From positions 24,210-88,209 of the forward strand of contig NZ_ATUD01000015.1 of the NCBI RefSeq assembly GCF_000420025.1: 64,000 nucleotides of DNA. Reading direction: 5' to 3'. The notes under the pieces were generated by a model. That model was not told the DNA's origin. It saw only the letters and a program-made list of their open reading frames with translations, and made no database searches. Shown here one piece after another: positions 24,546-33,601 of this stretch; within the stretch, counting starts at the first letter, position 1, and each line of letters starts with the position of its first letter. The DNA comes from Patulibacter americanus DSM 16676 (lineage in GTDB: Bacteria > Actinomycetota > Thermoleophilia > Solirubrobacterales > Solirubrobacteraceae). Made by a program: the position numbers and the translations under genes.

Positions 24546-25750
24546 CGGGTCGGCGCGGCGTCGCAGCCCTTCGCCTTGCCGGTCAGGCCGCGGACGACGG
24601 CGTCGGCGTTGTGGGCCTCCATGCCGAGGTACGTGTCGCCGTCCGAGCCGTCGGGACCCAGCGTGTCGCCGTAGAGCGTCAGGTCGGACGACGCCCCGGT
24701 CTCCTTCGCGATCGCGTCGGCGAGCTTCGGGTTGACGGAGGACTCGGGGAAGATCGCCTTGACCTTCTCCGTGCGGATGAGCTTCGTGAGCCGCGCGACG
24801 TCCTGGGCCGAGGGCTGCGCCCGCGTGGTCTGGGACGGGATCGCGGCGCCGACGACCGTGATCTCGTAGCGGTGCGCGAAGTACCCGAAGGCGTCGTGGC
24901 TCGTCACGAGCTTGCGCTCGCCCTTCGGCACGGCCGAGACGCACTGCTCGATCTTCGCGTCGAGGTCCTGCACCTTCGTGAGGTAGGCCGAGGCGCTCTT
25001 GCGGATCGCGTCGGCCGCGCCCGGGTCGGCCTTGACCAGCGCGTCGCGGACGACGCCGACCGCGTGCTCGACGTTCTTGGGGTCGTGCCACCAGTGGGCG
25101 TCGAACTCGCCGTCGCCGTGGTCGTGCCCCGCGTGCTCCTCCTCCGCCGCGTGCTCCTCCTCGGCGTGGGAGGCCTCCCCTTCGGCGTGGTCGTGGCCGG
25201 CCTCGCCCTCGGCGTGGTCGTGGCCCGCCTCCTCGTCGGCGTGGTCGTGCCCGGCCTCGTCCTCGGCGTGGTCGTGGCCCGCCTCCTCGTCGTGGGCGTG
25301 CTCGCCCTCGCCGGCGAGCTTCGTCGGCACGGTGTCGCCGACCTTCACGAGCTGCGCCTTCGCGCCCGACTGCTTCTGGACGTCGGCGACCCAGTCGTCG
25401 AGGCCCAGGCCCGAGGCGAAGACGACCTTCGCCCCCGCGGTGGCGGTCACGTCGGAGGGGCGCGGCTCGTACTCGTGCGGGTCGGTGTTGGCCGAGAGGA
25501 TCTGGTGCACGTCGACGGAGGAGCCGCCGACCTCGCGGACGATGTCGCCGAGCTGCGAGGTCGTGACGACCACGTCGACCGCGTCGCCCGACGCGCCGGA
25601 CGTGCCCGAGGCGTCGTCGCCGGAGCCGCAGCCGGCGAGCACCACGGTGGCCGCGGCGACCGCGAGCGTGGGACGGAGCGCGCGGCGCAGCGCGGGACGG
25701 GAGGAGCCCCGCGACGGGCGGGACGGAGAGGTGCTGAAGGGCTGCGGCAT
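24542..25750 (-). CDS. znuA: Zinc ABC transporter substrate-binding lipoprotein (ZnuA type)
   Basis: The 402-residue cluster A-I solute-binding protein has a signal sequence with lipobox LAGC (Cys41) and ligand histidines in NTDPHEYEP, HWWHDP and SHDAFGYF. A long charged His-rich loop (about residues 150-215) holds five near-copies of EAGHDHA plus related units. Such loops mark zinc over manganese specificity and capture metal outside the membrane. It starts a three-gene unit with zur and the His-rich protein, but no znuB or znuC is present in the window, so permease and ATPase must be elsewhere. An in-frame ATG at 25798 would add 16 residues and looks less likely. Confidence 0.9.
   Translation of the reverse strand: MPQPFSTSPSRPSRGSSRPALRRALRPTLAVAAATVVLAGCGSGDDASGTSGASGDAVDVVVTTSQLGDIVREVGGSSVDVHQILSANTDPHEYEPRPSDVTATAGAKVVFASGLGLDDWVADVQKQSGAKAQLVKVGDTVPTKLAGEGEHAHDEEAGHDHAEDEAGHDHADEEAGHDHAEGEAGHDHAEGEASHAEEEHAAEEEHAGHDHGDGEFDAHWWHDPKNVEHAVGVVRDALVKADPGAADAIRKSASAYLTKVQDLDAKIEQCVSAVPKGERKLVTSHDAFGYFAHRYEITVVGAAIPSQTTRAQPSAQDVARLTKLIRTEKVKAIFPESSVNPKLADAIAKETGASSDLTLYGDTLGPDGSDGDTYLGMEAHNADAVVRGLTGKAKGCDAAPTR
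25160..25305. repeat. About 30-bp coding tandem repeats in the znuA His-rich loop
   Basis: The block contains repeated GGCGTGGTCGTGGCC-type units about 30 bases apart, encoding EAGHDHA(E/D)-type decapeptides. Such in-frame tandem units can expand or contract by slippage and so change the length of the metal-capturing loop. Confidence 0.7.
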
Positions 25751-25818
25751 GCTGGTCCTGACGACGAAGAGGGGGCGCGGGAAGCGGCCGAACCACACCC
25801 GCGTCGCCTCAGTCTACC

Positions 25819-25833
25819 TGAGAGTGGATCTCA
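25819..25833. promoter_or_regulatory. Candidate Zur box upstream of znuA
   Basis: TGAGAGTGGATCTCA is a 15-bp dyad with TGAGA/TCTCA arms, close in shape to actinobacterial Zur boxes (TGAAAATnATTTTCA type). It lies 69 bases before the znuA ATG and stands out as AT-richer than its surroundings. Zur with bound zinc would repress the operon here, including its own gene. Confidence 0.65.
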
Positions 25834-25984
25834 TCATTGCCGACCTATGATGCCCGCCGCCGACGCGCCGGCCGTCCGGCCCGCCGCCCGCGGGGTGGCA
25901 CCCCGCGGGACGGCGGACACGCTCTCGGAAGATCATCCGATCGGACTATCGTGCGGTGCACGCAGGGCCCCGATACTCGTTGTG

Positions 25985-26455
25985 ATGGCAGACGCGAACG
26001 GATACCAGGAGCCCGCGACGTCGCCCCGGAACGAGCACCTGGCGGACCGCATCACGGAGGAGATCGTGCAGCTCCTCTACGTCGTACGGCAGGACCTGTG
26101 CGAGCTGGGTCATCCCGACCCGGACCTCGCCGCGGGCGCCCGCTGCCGCACCTCGCAGGCCATCGCGGGCCTGTTCGAGGTCGCGGAGGAGCTCCGCGGA
26201 TGCCCCGCCGGCATCCCCCGCCACGCGGAGCACGAGGACGTGCGGCGGCGCGCCCTCGCCGGCCGCACCGCCGCGCAGATCCGCCTGGACGACGCGCTCG
26301 CGCTCTGCCGGGACCCGCGGCCGTCCACCGTGCGCAGCGGCGCTCTGGGCGCCGTGCTGCCGGACCCCCGGGCGCGGCGCGCCGGCGCCGGCCGGGCCCA
26401 GCCGGGCCGGGCGTCGCGCGGCTCCACCGCCGCGTCCGCGAACACGGCCGCCTAG
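25985..26455 (+). CDS. Hypothetical protein with N-terminal helical domain
   Basis: The 156-residue product has an acidic helical first half (NEHLADRITEEIVQLLYVVR, QDLCELGHPDPDL, IAGLFEVAEELRG) and a disordered Ala/Arg/Pro-rich second half. No known family is recognised. Codon use in the first 90 residues looks coding (strong third-position GC); the tail is less certain. The ATG at 25985 has no clear ribosome site. Confidence 0.5.
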   Translation: MADANGYQEPATSPRNEHLADRITEEIVQLLYVVRQDLCELGHPDPDLAAGARCRTSQAIAGLFEVAEELRGCPAGIPRHAEHEDVRRRALAGRTAAQIRLDDALALCRDPRPSTVRSGALGAVLPDPRARRAGAGRAQPGRASRGSTAASANTAA

Positions 26456-26532
26456 AGACACGGCCGCCGGGTCGCCCGCCGCGCCCGAGGCCGACCCCAC
26501 GGCCCCTCCCGGGCAGCGCGGACGGCGCGGCC

Positions 26533-28071
26533 TCAGCCCACGAGCCCGGCGAGGGCGTCCCCCTCGCGGGCGAAGAGCCCGGCCAGGATGCCCTCCACCA
26601 CACGCAGCACGTCGGCGTCCGGGGCGACGCTGGCCGCGAAGCTCGACAGGTAGAGCAGGTTCTTGAAGAAGAGCACGAGCTCCTTCGGCATCACGAACCC
26701 ACCGGAGGCCAGGGTCCGCAGCAGCCGGCCCAGCGTGTCCCCGAGCCGGTCGAAGGTGACCTCGCCGTCCGTGCGGGCGTCGAGCCGCGAGACGTCCTCC
26801 TGCAGCCGCGCGACGAGGGCCTCGACGTCGGCGTCGGCCCCGATCGCCCCGAAGGTCCGCATCGCCTCGACCTGCCCGCGGGCGTCCGAGGCCGCGAACG
26901 CGACGAGGAACCGCACGAGCCCGGCCCGCTGCGCGGCGTCCAGCCGGCCGCACATGCCGAAGTCGACCATGGAGAACGTCTCCCCGTCCACGAGCACGTT
27001 GCCCGCGTGCAGGTCGCCGTGGAAGAGCCCGTGCACGAGCGTCGCCTCGAGCACGCTGCGCACGCCGACCTCGAGCAGCCGCTCCCCGTGGGCGCCGAGC
27101 TCGGCCGCCGGGGGCAGGCGCGCATAGGACACGCCGGCCACGTGCTCCATGACCAGCAGCCGCTCCGTGACCATCCCCGGGATCGGCCGCGGCACGCGCA
27201 CGTGGCCCGCGCCGAGGTCCTCGAGCACGGCGATGCTCTCCACGAGGTTCGCGGCCTCGAGCCGGAAGTCGAGCTCCTCGAGCGTGAGCTGCGCGAAGAG
27301 CTGGACGAAGCCGGGCAGGTTCGCCGCGCGGGCCCCCGAGTGCAGCCGGTCCGCGGCGGCGCAGACGAGTGCGAGGGCCTCGATGTCGGCGCGGAAGCGC
27401 TCCCGCAGGTCCGGTCGGCGCACCTTGACGACGACCTCGGTGCCGTCCGCCAGCGCGCCGCGGTGGACCTGGCCGATCGATCCGGCGGCCAGCGGCTCGG
27501 CGTCGAACCGGGCCAGGGCCCCGAGGTCGCCGCCCAGCTCGCGGCGGACGACCCCCTCGGCGACGCCGGGCGCCAGCGGCGGCGCCTCGTCGCGACACCA
27601 CGCGAAGGCGTCGACCCACTCGTCAGGCAGCAGGCCGCGGGCGCTCGCCACGAACTGCCCGAGCTTCACGTACGCCGGCCCGCCCGCGCGCACGAGCCGC
27701 TCCGCGCGGGCCAGGGTGCCCGCGCTCGTGTCGGGCGGTGCGACGGGGAGCCCGACCGCGGTGGCACCGGCGGAGAGCAGCGCGAAGGGCGCGTCGGGCG
27801 CCGCGGTGCGGACCACGCGCCAGGCGGTCCCGGCGAGGCTGCCGACCGTGTCGGACCACAGACGCGGGGCGGCGAGACGGGTGGCCTCGGCTGCGAGCTG
27901 CGGGCGTCGCCTGGCCGCCTCCGCCTGCCACGCCAACGCGGCCACGGGAAGGCCCTCGCGCCCGGCCAGCCGGGCCGAGGCGCGCAGCAGCGGCCCGCGC
28001 GGCGGCAGCGGCGGCGCCGGGCGCCCCGCGTCGCGACGCGCGCCGGCAGGGGCGGGAGGAGCACCGGTCAT
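26533..28071 (-). CDS. ABC1/UbiB (AarF) family atypical kinase
   Basis: The 512-residue protein shows ABC1 family motifs: the KxGQ helix (YVKLGQFVASARGLLPDEW), an Ala-loop AAGSIGQVHRG in place of the glycine-rich loop, VVVKVRRP with the catalytic lysine, HGDLHAGNVL and the VDFGMCG metal site. A C-terminal hydrophobic helix follows. Family members use ATP for quinone biosynthesis or lipid handling rather than protein phosphorylation. There are no quinone genes nearby, so its partner pathway is open. Confidence 0.9.
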   Translation of the reverse strand: MTGAPPAPAGARRDAGRPAPPLPPRGPLLRASARLAGREGLPVAALAWQAEAARRRPQLAAEATRLAAPRLWSDTVGSLAGTAWRVVRTAAPDAPFALLSAGATAVGLPVAPPDTSAGTLARAERLVRAGGPAYVKLGQFVASARGLLPDEWVDAFAWCRDEAPPLAPGVAEGVVRRELGGDLGALARFDAEPLAAGSIGQVHRGALADGTEVVVKVRRPDLRERFRADIEALALVCAAADRLHSGARAANLPGFVQLFAQLTLEELDFRLEAANLVESIAVLEDLGAGHVRVPRPIPGMVTERLLVMEHVAGVSYARLPPAAELGAHGERLLEVGVRSVLEATLVHGLFHGDLHAGNVLVDGETFSMVDFGMCGRLDAAQRAGLVRFLVAFAASDARGQVEAMRTFGAIGADADVEALVARLQEDVSRLDARTDGEVTFDRLGDTLGRLLRTLASGGFVMPKELVLFFKNLLYLSSFAASVAPDADVLRVVEGILAGLFAREGDALAGLVG

Positions 28072-28192
28072 CGTCCGAGCATCCTAGTGCACGGGTGTGC
28101 ACTGTGTGACGTCGACCCGCCCGTCGTCCGACCGTCGTGGCGGGCGAACGCTCCTAAGGGGCGCACGGAGACGCGCATCGTGGCATCCTCGG

Positions 28193-29512
28193 ATGATGCT
28201 GGCCGCACTGCTCACCCATCCCGCGGTCCTGGCGCTGGCGGGCCGAGGCTCGGGCCGCTTCAGCGGCGGGGGCAGCTCCGGCGGGGGCTTCGGCAGCGGC
28301 CGACGCACCGGCGGCGGCGGCGGGTTCTTCTTCATCCCCATTGGCGGTGGCGGGGGCCTCCTGGTCCTCATCCTCATCGTCGTCGTGCTGATGGTCGTCC
28401 TGCCGATGATCTTCCGCGCGATGAACTCGGCCGCCGCCTCGGGCCAGCGCCGCAGCAGCGGCCGTCAGCGCGCCCAGCGCGAGGCCGAGGTGCTCCCGCA
28501 GGCCATGGAGGCCGCCGAGGACGACGCGGCGTTCGACCCCGACGACCTCAAGGCCGCCGCCGCCGGTCTCGTGGTCGACACGCAGGACGCCTGGGACGAA
28601 GGCGACCGCACGCGGTTGGCCCGGCTCGTCGGCCCGGACCTGCTGCGCGAGTGGACGCGCCGGCTCGACGACTTCGAGAGCCGCGGCTGGCAGTCGCACT
28701 CCCGCGTGGTCTCGACGCCCGAGGTGCGCATCGTCAACGTGGTCAACCACGCCGCCGACGAGGACGACCGCGTCGTCGTGCACGTGCAGGCCCGGGCCCA
28801 GAGCTGGGTCGACACCCGCTGGGGCCAGCGCATGTTCGAGGAGGGCGCCGTCGACGAGAACATCGTGCTCTCGCAGTACTGGACCCTCGGCAAGCGCGAC
28901 GGCCGCTGGATCCTGCTCTCGATCGAGGAGGACGGCGAGGGGGACCACAACCTGATGGCCCCGGTCGTCGCCCGGCCCGACATGGACCCGACGCTCGCCG
29001 ACCGGTCGCGCACCGAGATCGCGGTGGCGGACCGCACCGACCTCGAGACGCTCACCGAGCTGATCCCGGCCTCGCTCTCCGACGACGCCCGCGCGACCGC
29101 GCTGGACCTCTCCCTCGTGGACGACCGCTTCAGCCCGGACGTGCTGACCGTGGCGGTCCGCCGCGCGGTCGCCGCCTGGACGACGGCGATCGACGGCCCG
29201 GACGCCGGCCTCGAGGAGGTCGCCACCCAGGACGCCGTGCGCCGCCTGCTCTACGCCGACACCCGCGGCGACGTCCGCACGGTCGTCCGCGGCCCGCGCA
29301 TCGACGAGGTCGTCATCGAGCGCGTGATCGGCGAGAGCTCGCCGCCCCGCATCGAGGTCGCCGTGCAGTACCACGGCCGCTGGTACCGCGAGGACCGCGA
29401 CACGCAGACGATCGTCGAGGGCTCCCGCACGAAGGAGCAGGCCCGCGCCGAGCGCTGGACCTTCGCGCTGACGGACGACACCGACGTCGTCTGGCAGCTC
29501 GTCGCGGCCTAG
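28193..29512 (+). CDS. Tim44-like domain membrane protein
   Basis: The 439-residue protein begins with a short hydrophobic segment, then a glycine/serine-rich stretch (about residues 17-52) and a strong membrane helix (GGLLVLILIVVVLMVVLPMI, about 53-72). A Tim44-like domain follows (about 120-245; LRIVNVVNHAADEDDRVVVH-like strands and YWTLGKRDGRWILLSIEED). A second alpha-beta region ends with WTFALTDDTDVVWQLVAA. Bacterial Tim44-like proteins sit at the membrane and have unclear roles. Two ATGs (28193 and 28196) are adjacent and no ribosome site is obvious. Confidence 0.8.
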   Translation: MMLAALLTHPAVLALAGRGSGRFSGGGSSGGGFGSGRRTGGGGGFFFIPIGGGGGLLVLILIVVVLMVVLPMIFRAMNSAAASGQRRSSGRQRAQREAEVLPQAMEAAEDDAAFDPDDLKAAAAGLVVDTQDAWDEGDRTRLARLVGPDLLREWTRRLDDFESRGWQSHSRVVSTPEVRIVNVVNHAADEDDRVVVHVQARAQSWVDTRWGQRMFEEGAVDENIVLSQYWTLGKRDGRWILLSIEEDGEGDHNLMAPVVARPDMDPTLADRSRTEIAVADRTDLETLTELIPASLSDDARATALDLSLVDDRFSPDVLTVAVRRAVAAWTTAIDGPDAGLEEVATQDAVRRLLYADTRGDVRTVVRGPRIDEVVIERVIGESSPPRIEVAVQYHGRWYREDRDTQTIVEGSRTKEQARAERWTFALTDDTDVVWQLVAA

Positions 29513-29523
29513 GCCCGGCGCGC

Positions 29524-29546
29524 GGACCCCGGCCCGGCCGGGGTCC
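29524..29546. terminator. Terminator hairpin 1 of a tandem pair
   Basis: A 9-bp perfect stem (GGACCCCGG and its complement) with a 5-base loop follows the Tim44-like gene stop (29512). Together with the hairpin at 29552-29577 it separates convergent genes and could stop transcription in both directions. Confidence 0.7.
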
Positions 29547-29551
29547 GGCAC

Positions 29552-29577
29552 CGCGGTCCGGCACGCGCCGGACCGCG
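29552..29577. terminator. Terminator hairpin 2 of a tandem pair
   Basis: An 11-bp perfect stem (CGCGGTCCGGC and its complement) with a 4-base loop lies 5 bases after the first hairpin and 44 bases from the stop of the convergent lipoprotein gene (29621). Confidence 0.7.
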
Positions 29578-29620
29578 TCGCCCGCGGGTGCGGGCGGCAC
29601 CCCTCCGCAGGACCCGGGCT

Positions 29621-30193
29621 TCAGCCCGCGGGCGTCGTGGCCGTACCGGCCGGCGGAGCGGGGGGCGTGTCGTCGACCTCGACGAGCTGCTTCTCGCCCC
29701 GGTCGATCCGCCACTCCGAGTCCACGGTGCCGCCTACGGTGTCCTGGCTCGCCGCGGTGTCCTGGTCCAGCTGCTGCGCCGTCAGGCGCACGAGACGGAA
29801 CGTGAACGGCGGGTTCTTGCCGCGCCGGGCCGTCACGACCGCCCGGTCCTCCGTCTGCGAGACGGTCTCGTAGATCAGGTCGGTGCTCGCGCGGCCGGCG
29901 TCGTCCGTGGACGAGTACGGCCCCGGCATGGAGCTGACGGAGTTGTTCAGCGCCTGACGGCACGAGCCGGCCGGGCCGGCGTCGAGCCGCTCCCGGGCCG
30001 CCACGCTGAGCAGCGAGCACGCGCGCTGGCCGTTGGCCTGGCCGATCGCCGCGTTCAGGAGCTGGTTGACGGCGCCGCGGGGGTCGTCCGGGCCGTACTT
30101 GCCGGCCTGCCCGCAGCCCGTGACGCCGGCGGCGAGCACGCCGCCCACGACGAGGGTCGTCGCCGCGCGGCGGAGCGCACCCGGGCCGCTCAC
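29621..30193 (-). CDS. Predicted lipoprotein, NTF2-like hypothetical
   Basis: The 190-residue protein has a signal peptide with lipobox VTGC (Cys near residue 27). The domain that follows (DDPRGAVNQLLNAAIGQANG, ACSLLSVAARERL, DRAVVTARR, FTFRLVRL, SEWRID) looks like the secreted NTF2-like fold common in Thermoleophilia lipoproteins. Function unknown. The GTG start at 30193 overlaps the nitroreductase stop (GTGA), so it is the last gene of a three-gene operon. Confidence 0.75.
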   Translation of the reverse strand: MSGPGALRRAATTLVVGGVLAAGVTGCGQAGKYGPDDPRGAVNQLLNAAIGQANGQRACSLLSVAARERLDAGPAGSCRQALNNSVSSMPGPYSSTDDAGRASTDLIYETVSQTEDRAVVTARRGKNPPFTFRLVRLTAQQLDQDTAASQDTVGGTVDSEWRIDRGEKQLVEVDDTPPAPPAGTATTPAG

Positions 30194-30735
30194 GGCAGGA
30201 ACTCCAGGATCTGGTCGACGGGCCGCCGCTCGGGCGTGCGCACGTCCTGGCGCGGCGGCCCGAGGTGGATGAGCCCGAGGGCGTTCTCCTCCTCCGGCAG
30301 GCCGACGGCCTCGCGACCCTTCGGCTGCAGCAGCGTCTCGGGGGTCCGCCAGTAGCCGGCCAGACCGCGCGCGTGGGCGGCGAGCAGCAGCCCGTAGACG
30401 GCCGCGGCTGCGGCGTCGCGGTCCTCCTGCGCCACCCGCGGGTCGTCGTCGATCACCACGGAGGCCACGATCAGCGTCGGCGCGCGGTCGTACTTGCGGG
30501 CCTTGTCGGCGGGGCCGGCGTCCTTCAGCGCCTGCAGCGCCTGGGGACCGAGCACCCGGAACCGCCAGGGCTCCGTGAGGTGATGGTTGGGCGCCCACCG
30601 CGCGAGCTCGACGAGCTCGGCGATCGTCGCCCGGTCGACGGGGGTGTCCCCGTAGGCCTTGTGGGTGCGGCGGCCGCGCAGCGCCTCGACGAGGCCCATC
30701 GCGGCCGGGTCCGTGCCGGAGGGGCCGCCGGTCAC
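30190..30735 (-). CDS. Nitroreductase family protein
   Basis: The 181-residue flavoprotein has nitroreductase motifs: RRTHKAYGDTPV at the N-terminus, ELARWAPNHHLTEPWRF, LAAHARGLAGYW and the end EENALGLIHLG. It should bind FMN as a dimer and reduce nitro compounds, quinones or activated alkenes with NAD(P)H. It is GTGA-coupled to genes on both sides (30190-30193 and 30732-30735). Confidence 0.88.
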   Translation of the reverse strand: MTGGPSGTDPAAMGLVEALRGRRTHKAYGDTPVDRATIAELVELARWAPNHHLTEPWRFRVLGPQALQALKDAGPADKARKYDRAPTLIVASVVIDDDPRVAQEDRDAAAAAVYGLLLAAHARGLAGYWRTPETLLQPKGREAVGLPEEENALGLIHLGPPRQDVRTPERRPVDQILEFLP

Positions 30736-31394
30736 GCCTCGTCCCCGGCGTCCTCGTCCTCGTAGAGCGACTCGCGCGCCAGCTCGCCCCCGCCCGCGTC
30801 GACGAGCACGACCTCGAGCGTGTCGCCGAAGTAGTCGTCCGGGGCCAGCAGGGTGAAGCGGCCGTCGCGGACGGCGCAGCGGTCGACGACGGTGCCGTCG
30901 AGCTCGGCCAGCGCGTGCGCGGCACCGTTCACCAGGGGACGGCCCCACACGAGGGTCATCGCCGCGGTCTCGCCGTCGCCGCGCCACGAGCCGACGACCG
31001 TCTCGCACAGGTCGATGCGCCAGTCGGGGTTGTTCTCCGCCAGCTCGTCCGTGACCTGGGCCTCGCCCGTCAGGTGGCGCGGCTCGCCGGTCTCGGCGCC
31101 CTCGTCCTCGTCGGCGGGCACGAAGCGGACGAAGCCGTAGGCCTCGAGCCCGGTCGACGTGCGCGTGGTGACCGGCGCGAACGTGCGGCCGTGCCAGGTG
31201 CGGTCGGGGTACCACGAGAGCTCGCCGGCCTCGCCGATCCCGTCCTTCTCCGACGGCTCGTCCGGATCGGGCTCGATCAGCTCGACGGCCTGCAGGAACG
31301 CGGCCGCCAGGCTCTCGGCCCAGCGCCCGTAGGGCGCCGTCTCGTGCGGCGGCTCGGCGGCGTAGCGGGGCAGGAAGCGCTCGAGTTCGGGCAT
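30732..31394 (-). CDS. Hypothetical protein, acidic
   Basis: The 220-residue acidic protein has no family I recognise. Visible stretches include AESLAAAFLQAVELIEPDPD, SWYPDRTWHGRTFAPVTTRT and YFGDTLEVVLVDAGGGELAR. It is probably soluble and cytoplasmic. It is the first gene of a minus-strand operon with a nitroreductase and a lipoprotein. A GTG at 31400 two codons upstream is an equally possible start. Confidence 0.65.
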   Translation of the reverse strand: MPELERFLPRYAAEPPHETAPYGRWAESLAAAFLQAVELIEPDPDEPSEKDGIGEAGELSWYPDRTWHGRTFAPVTTRTSTGLEAYGFVRFVPADEDEGAETGEPRHLTGEAQVTDELAENNPDWRIDLCETVVGSWRGDGETAAMTLVWGRPLVNGAAHALAELDGTVVDRCAVRDGRFTLLAPDDYFGDTLEVVLVDAGGGELARESLYEDEDAGDEA

Positions 31395-31481
31395 CCGCAC
31401 GAGTCTACGCGCGGGTCCGCGCGACCTGCGGCACCCGTCGCGGGAGACGCGCCCGGCGTCCCCCGCGGTGACCTCTGCGGC

Positions 31482-32435
31482 CTAGGCGGCGGGGAGGGCG
31501 GCGCGCTCCGCCAGGCGACGCGCGCGGGCGTCGGGGTCCGGCGTCGGGACCGCGTCCAGCAGCGCCCGGGTGTAGGGGTGCGCCGGCTTCGCGTAGAGCT
31601 CCTCCGACGTGGCGAGCTCCACGATCTCGCCCGCGTACATGACGGCCATGCGGTCGCACATGTAGCGGACGACGGAGAGGTCGTGCGCGATGAACAGCAG
31701 GGACAGGCCCAGGTCCTTCTGCAGCTGGCGCAGGAGGTTCAGGATCTGCGCCTGGATCGACACGTCCAGCGCCGAGACCGGTTCGTCGGCGATCAGCAGC
31801 TTCGGCCCGAGCGCGATGGCGCGCGCGATGCCGATGCGCTGCCGCTGGCCGCCCGAGAACTCGTGCGGCAGGCGGTTGTAGTGCTCCGGGTTCAGGCCCA
31901 CGAGGTCCATGAGCTCCTGGACCTTCTTCTTGCGCTCGCCCTCGCCGGTGGCGATGCCGTGGATGTCGAGCGGCGTGCTGATGATCGAGCCGATGGTCTG
32001 GCGCGGGTTCAGCGACGAGTACGGGTCCTGGAAGACCATCTGCACGTCGCGCCGGAACGGCACGAGCGCCTTGCGGTCCAGCCCGGCGATGTCCGTGCCG
32101 TCGAAGTCGATCTTCCCGCCCGTCGGGTCGAGCAGGCGGCAGATCATCCGGGCCGTCGTGGACTTGCCGCAGCCGGACTCGCCGACGAGGCCGAACGTCT
32201 CACCGCGGCGCACGTCGAAGGACACGCCGTTGACGGCCTTGACCGCGTGGACCTTGCGCTTGACGAACAGGCCCTTCGTGACCGCGAACTCCTTCTCGAG
32301 GCCGCGGACCTGCAGGATGTTGTCGCCCTCGCCGAGGGTGTCGCGGCGGACCGCGGCGACGGTGGTGTCGGCGATCGTCGGGTCGCCGACGACGCCCTCG
32401 TTGTCGACGACGGGATCGGGTGCGGTGCCGCTCAT
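31482..32435 (-). CDS. Oligopeptide/dipeptide ABC transporter ATP-binding protein (OppF/DppF type)
   Basis: The 317-residue ABC ATPase has Walker A GESGCGKST, Q-loop VFQDPYSSLNPRQ, signature EFSGGQRQR and Walker B LLIADEPVSALD, and ends with the Opp-type PYTRALL stretch. The C-terminal Cys cluster seen in many OppF proteins is absent. The N-terminal 40 residues form an acidic linker. It is ATGA-coupled to the paired ATPase upstream and is the last gene of the peptide importer operon. Confidence 0.92.
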   Translation of the reverse strand: MSGTAPDPVVDNEGVVGDPTIADTTVAAVRRDTLGEGDNILQVRGLEKEFAVTKGLFVKRKVHAVKAVNGVSFDVRRGETFGLVGESGCGKSTTARMICRLLDPTGGKIDFDGTDIAGLDRKALVPFRRDVQMVFQDPYSSLNPRQTIGSIISTPLDIHGIATGEGERKKKVQELMDLVGLNPEHYNRLPHEFSGGQRQRIGIARAIALGPKLLIADEPVSALDVSIQAQILNLLRQLQKDLGLSLLFIAHDLSVVRYMCDRMAVMYAGEIVELATSEELYAKPAHPYTRALLDAVPTPDPDARARRLAERAALPAA

Positions 32436-33601
32436 GCGACCTCCTCCGTCTGCGGAATGCCTGCCGCGACCGCGGCCTGCTCGGGCGTGCCGCCCTCGGA
32501 AAGGACGTTCCAGATCGTCTCGCGACGCTCCGCGGGCATGGTGCACCGCAGCGCGTGCTCCGGGGCACCCACGACCGGATCGAGGTCGGGCATGCCGGGC
32601 CGGCAGCAGCCGGCGGCGTACGGGCAGCGGGCGCGGAACGAGCAGTCGTCGCCCAGGCCGATGAGGCTCGGCGGGCGGCCGTCGACCGGCACCAGCTCGA
32701 CGTCGCGCGGCATGTCGAGCCGCGGGATCGAGCGCAGCAGGCCCCACGTGTAGGGGTGGCGCGGGTGGCTGAAGAGCTCGCGCACCGGCGCGCGCTCCAC
32801 GATCCGTCCGGCGTACATGACGGCGATGTCGTCCGCGGTCTCGGCGACGACGCCGAGGTCGTGGGTGATCATCACGATCGCGGTGCCCAGCTCGCGCTGC
32901 AGGCGGTCCATGAGCTCGAGGATCTGCTTCTGGACGGTCACGTCCAGGGCGGTCGTCGGCTCGTCGGCGATGAGCAGCTTGGGGTCGTTCGCGAGCGCCA
33001 TCGCGATCATGACGCGCTGGCGCATGCCGCCGGAGAACTCGTGCGGGTACGCGTCCACGCGACGCCCGGGATCGGGGATCCCGACGAGGCCGAGCATCTC
33101 GACGGCGCGGGCCTTGGCCTGCTTCTTCGTGACGTCGTTGTGGGCCCGGACGGCCTCGATGATCTGATCACCGATCCGGTAGAACGGGTGCAGCGAGGAC
33201 AGCGGGTCCTGGAAGATCATCGCGATCTCGTTGCCGCGGATCCGGCGCAGCTCCTCCGTGGAGAGCGTCAGGAGGTCGCGGCCCTCGAACAGCACCTGGC
33301 CCTTGATGGTGGCCGACGCGGTGCGCGTCAGGCCCATCAGGGTCATGCTCGAGACGGACTTGCCCGAGCCGGACTCGCCCACGATGCCGAGCGTCTTGCC
33401 GCGCTCGACGGTGTAGGAGATGCCGCCGACGGCCTGCACGAGGCCGTCCTCGGACCGGAAGCCGACGGAGAGGTCGCGGACCTCGAGCAGCGGCGCGTCG
33501 GCCGCCGGTCGGTCCGTGGCCGGGACCGCGGCGCCGTCGCCGGCGCGCGTGGCGCCGGCCGTGGTCCCGCCGGCGGGAGTGAGGTCCTGGGAGTCGGTCA
33601 T
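32432..33601 (-). CDS. Oligopeptide/dipeptide ABC transporter ATP-binding protein (OppD/DppD type)
   Basis: The 389-residue ABC ATPase has Walker A GESGSGKS, signature EFSGGMRQR and Walker B LLIADEPTTALD. The OppD-type C-terminal domain carries a cysteine cluster (CSFRARCPYAAGCC), which binds an iron-sulfur cluster in relatives. It follows the DppB-type permease with an ATGA overlap and precedes the OppF-type ATPase the same way. Confidence 0.93.
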   Translation of the reverse strand: MTDSQDLTPAGGTTAGATRAGDGAAVPATDRPAADAPLLEVRDLSVGFRSEDGLVQAVGGISYTVERGKTLGIVGESGSGKSVSSMTLMGLTRTASATIKGQVLFEGRDLLTLSTEELRRIRGNEIAMIFQDPLSSLHPFYRIGDQIIEAVRAHNDVTKKQAKARAVEMLGLVGIPDPGRRVDAYPHEFSGGMRQRVMIAMALANDPKLLIADEPTTALDVTVQKQILELMDRLQRELGTAIVMITHDLGVVAETADDIAVMYAGRIVERAPVRELFSHPRHPYTWGLLRSIPRLDMPRDVELVPVDGRPPSLIGLGDDCSFRARCPYAAGCCRPGMPDLDPVVGAPEHALRCTMPAERRETIWNVLSEGGTPEQAAVAAGIPQTEEVA

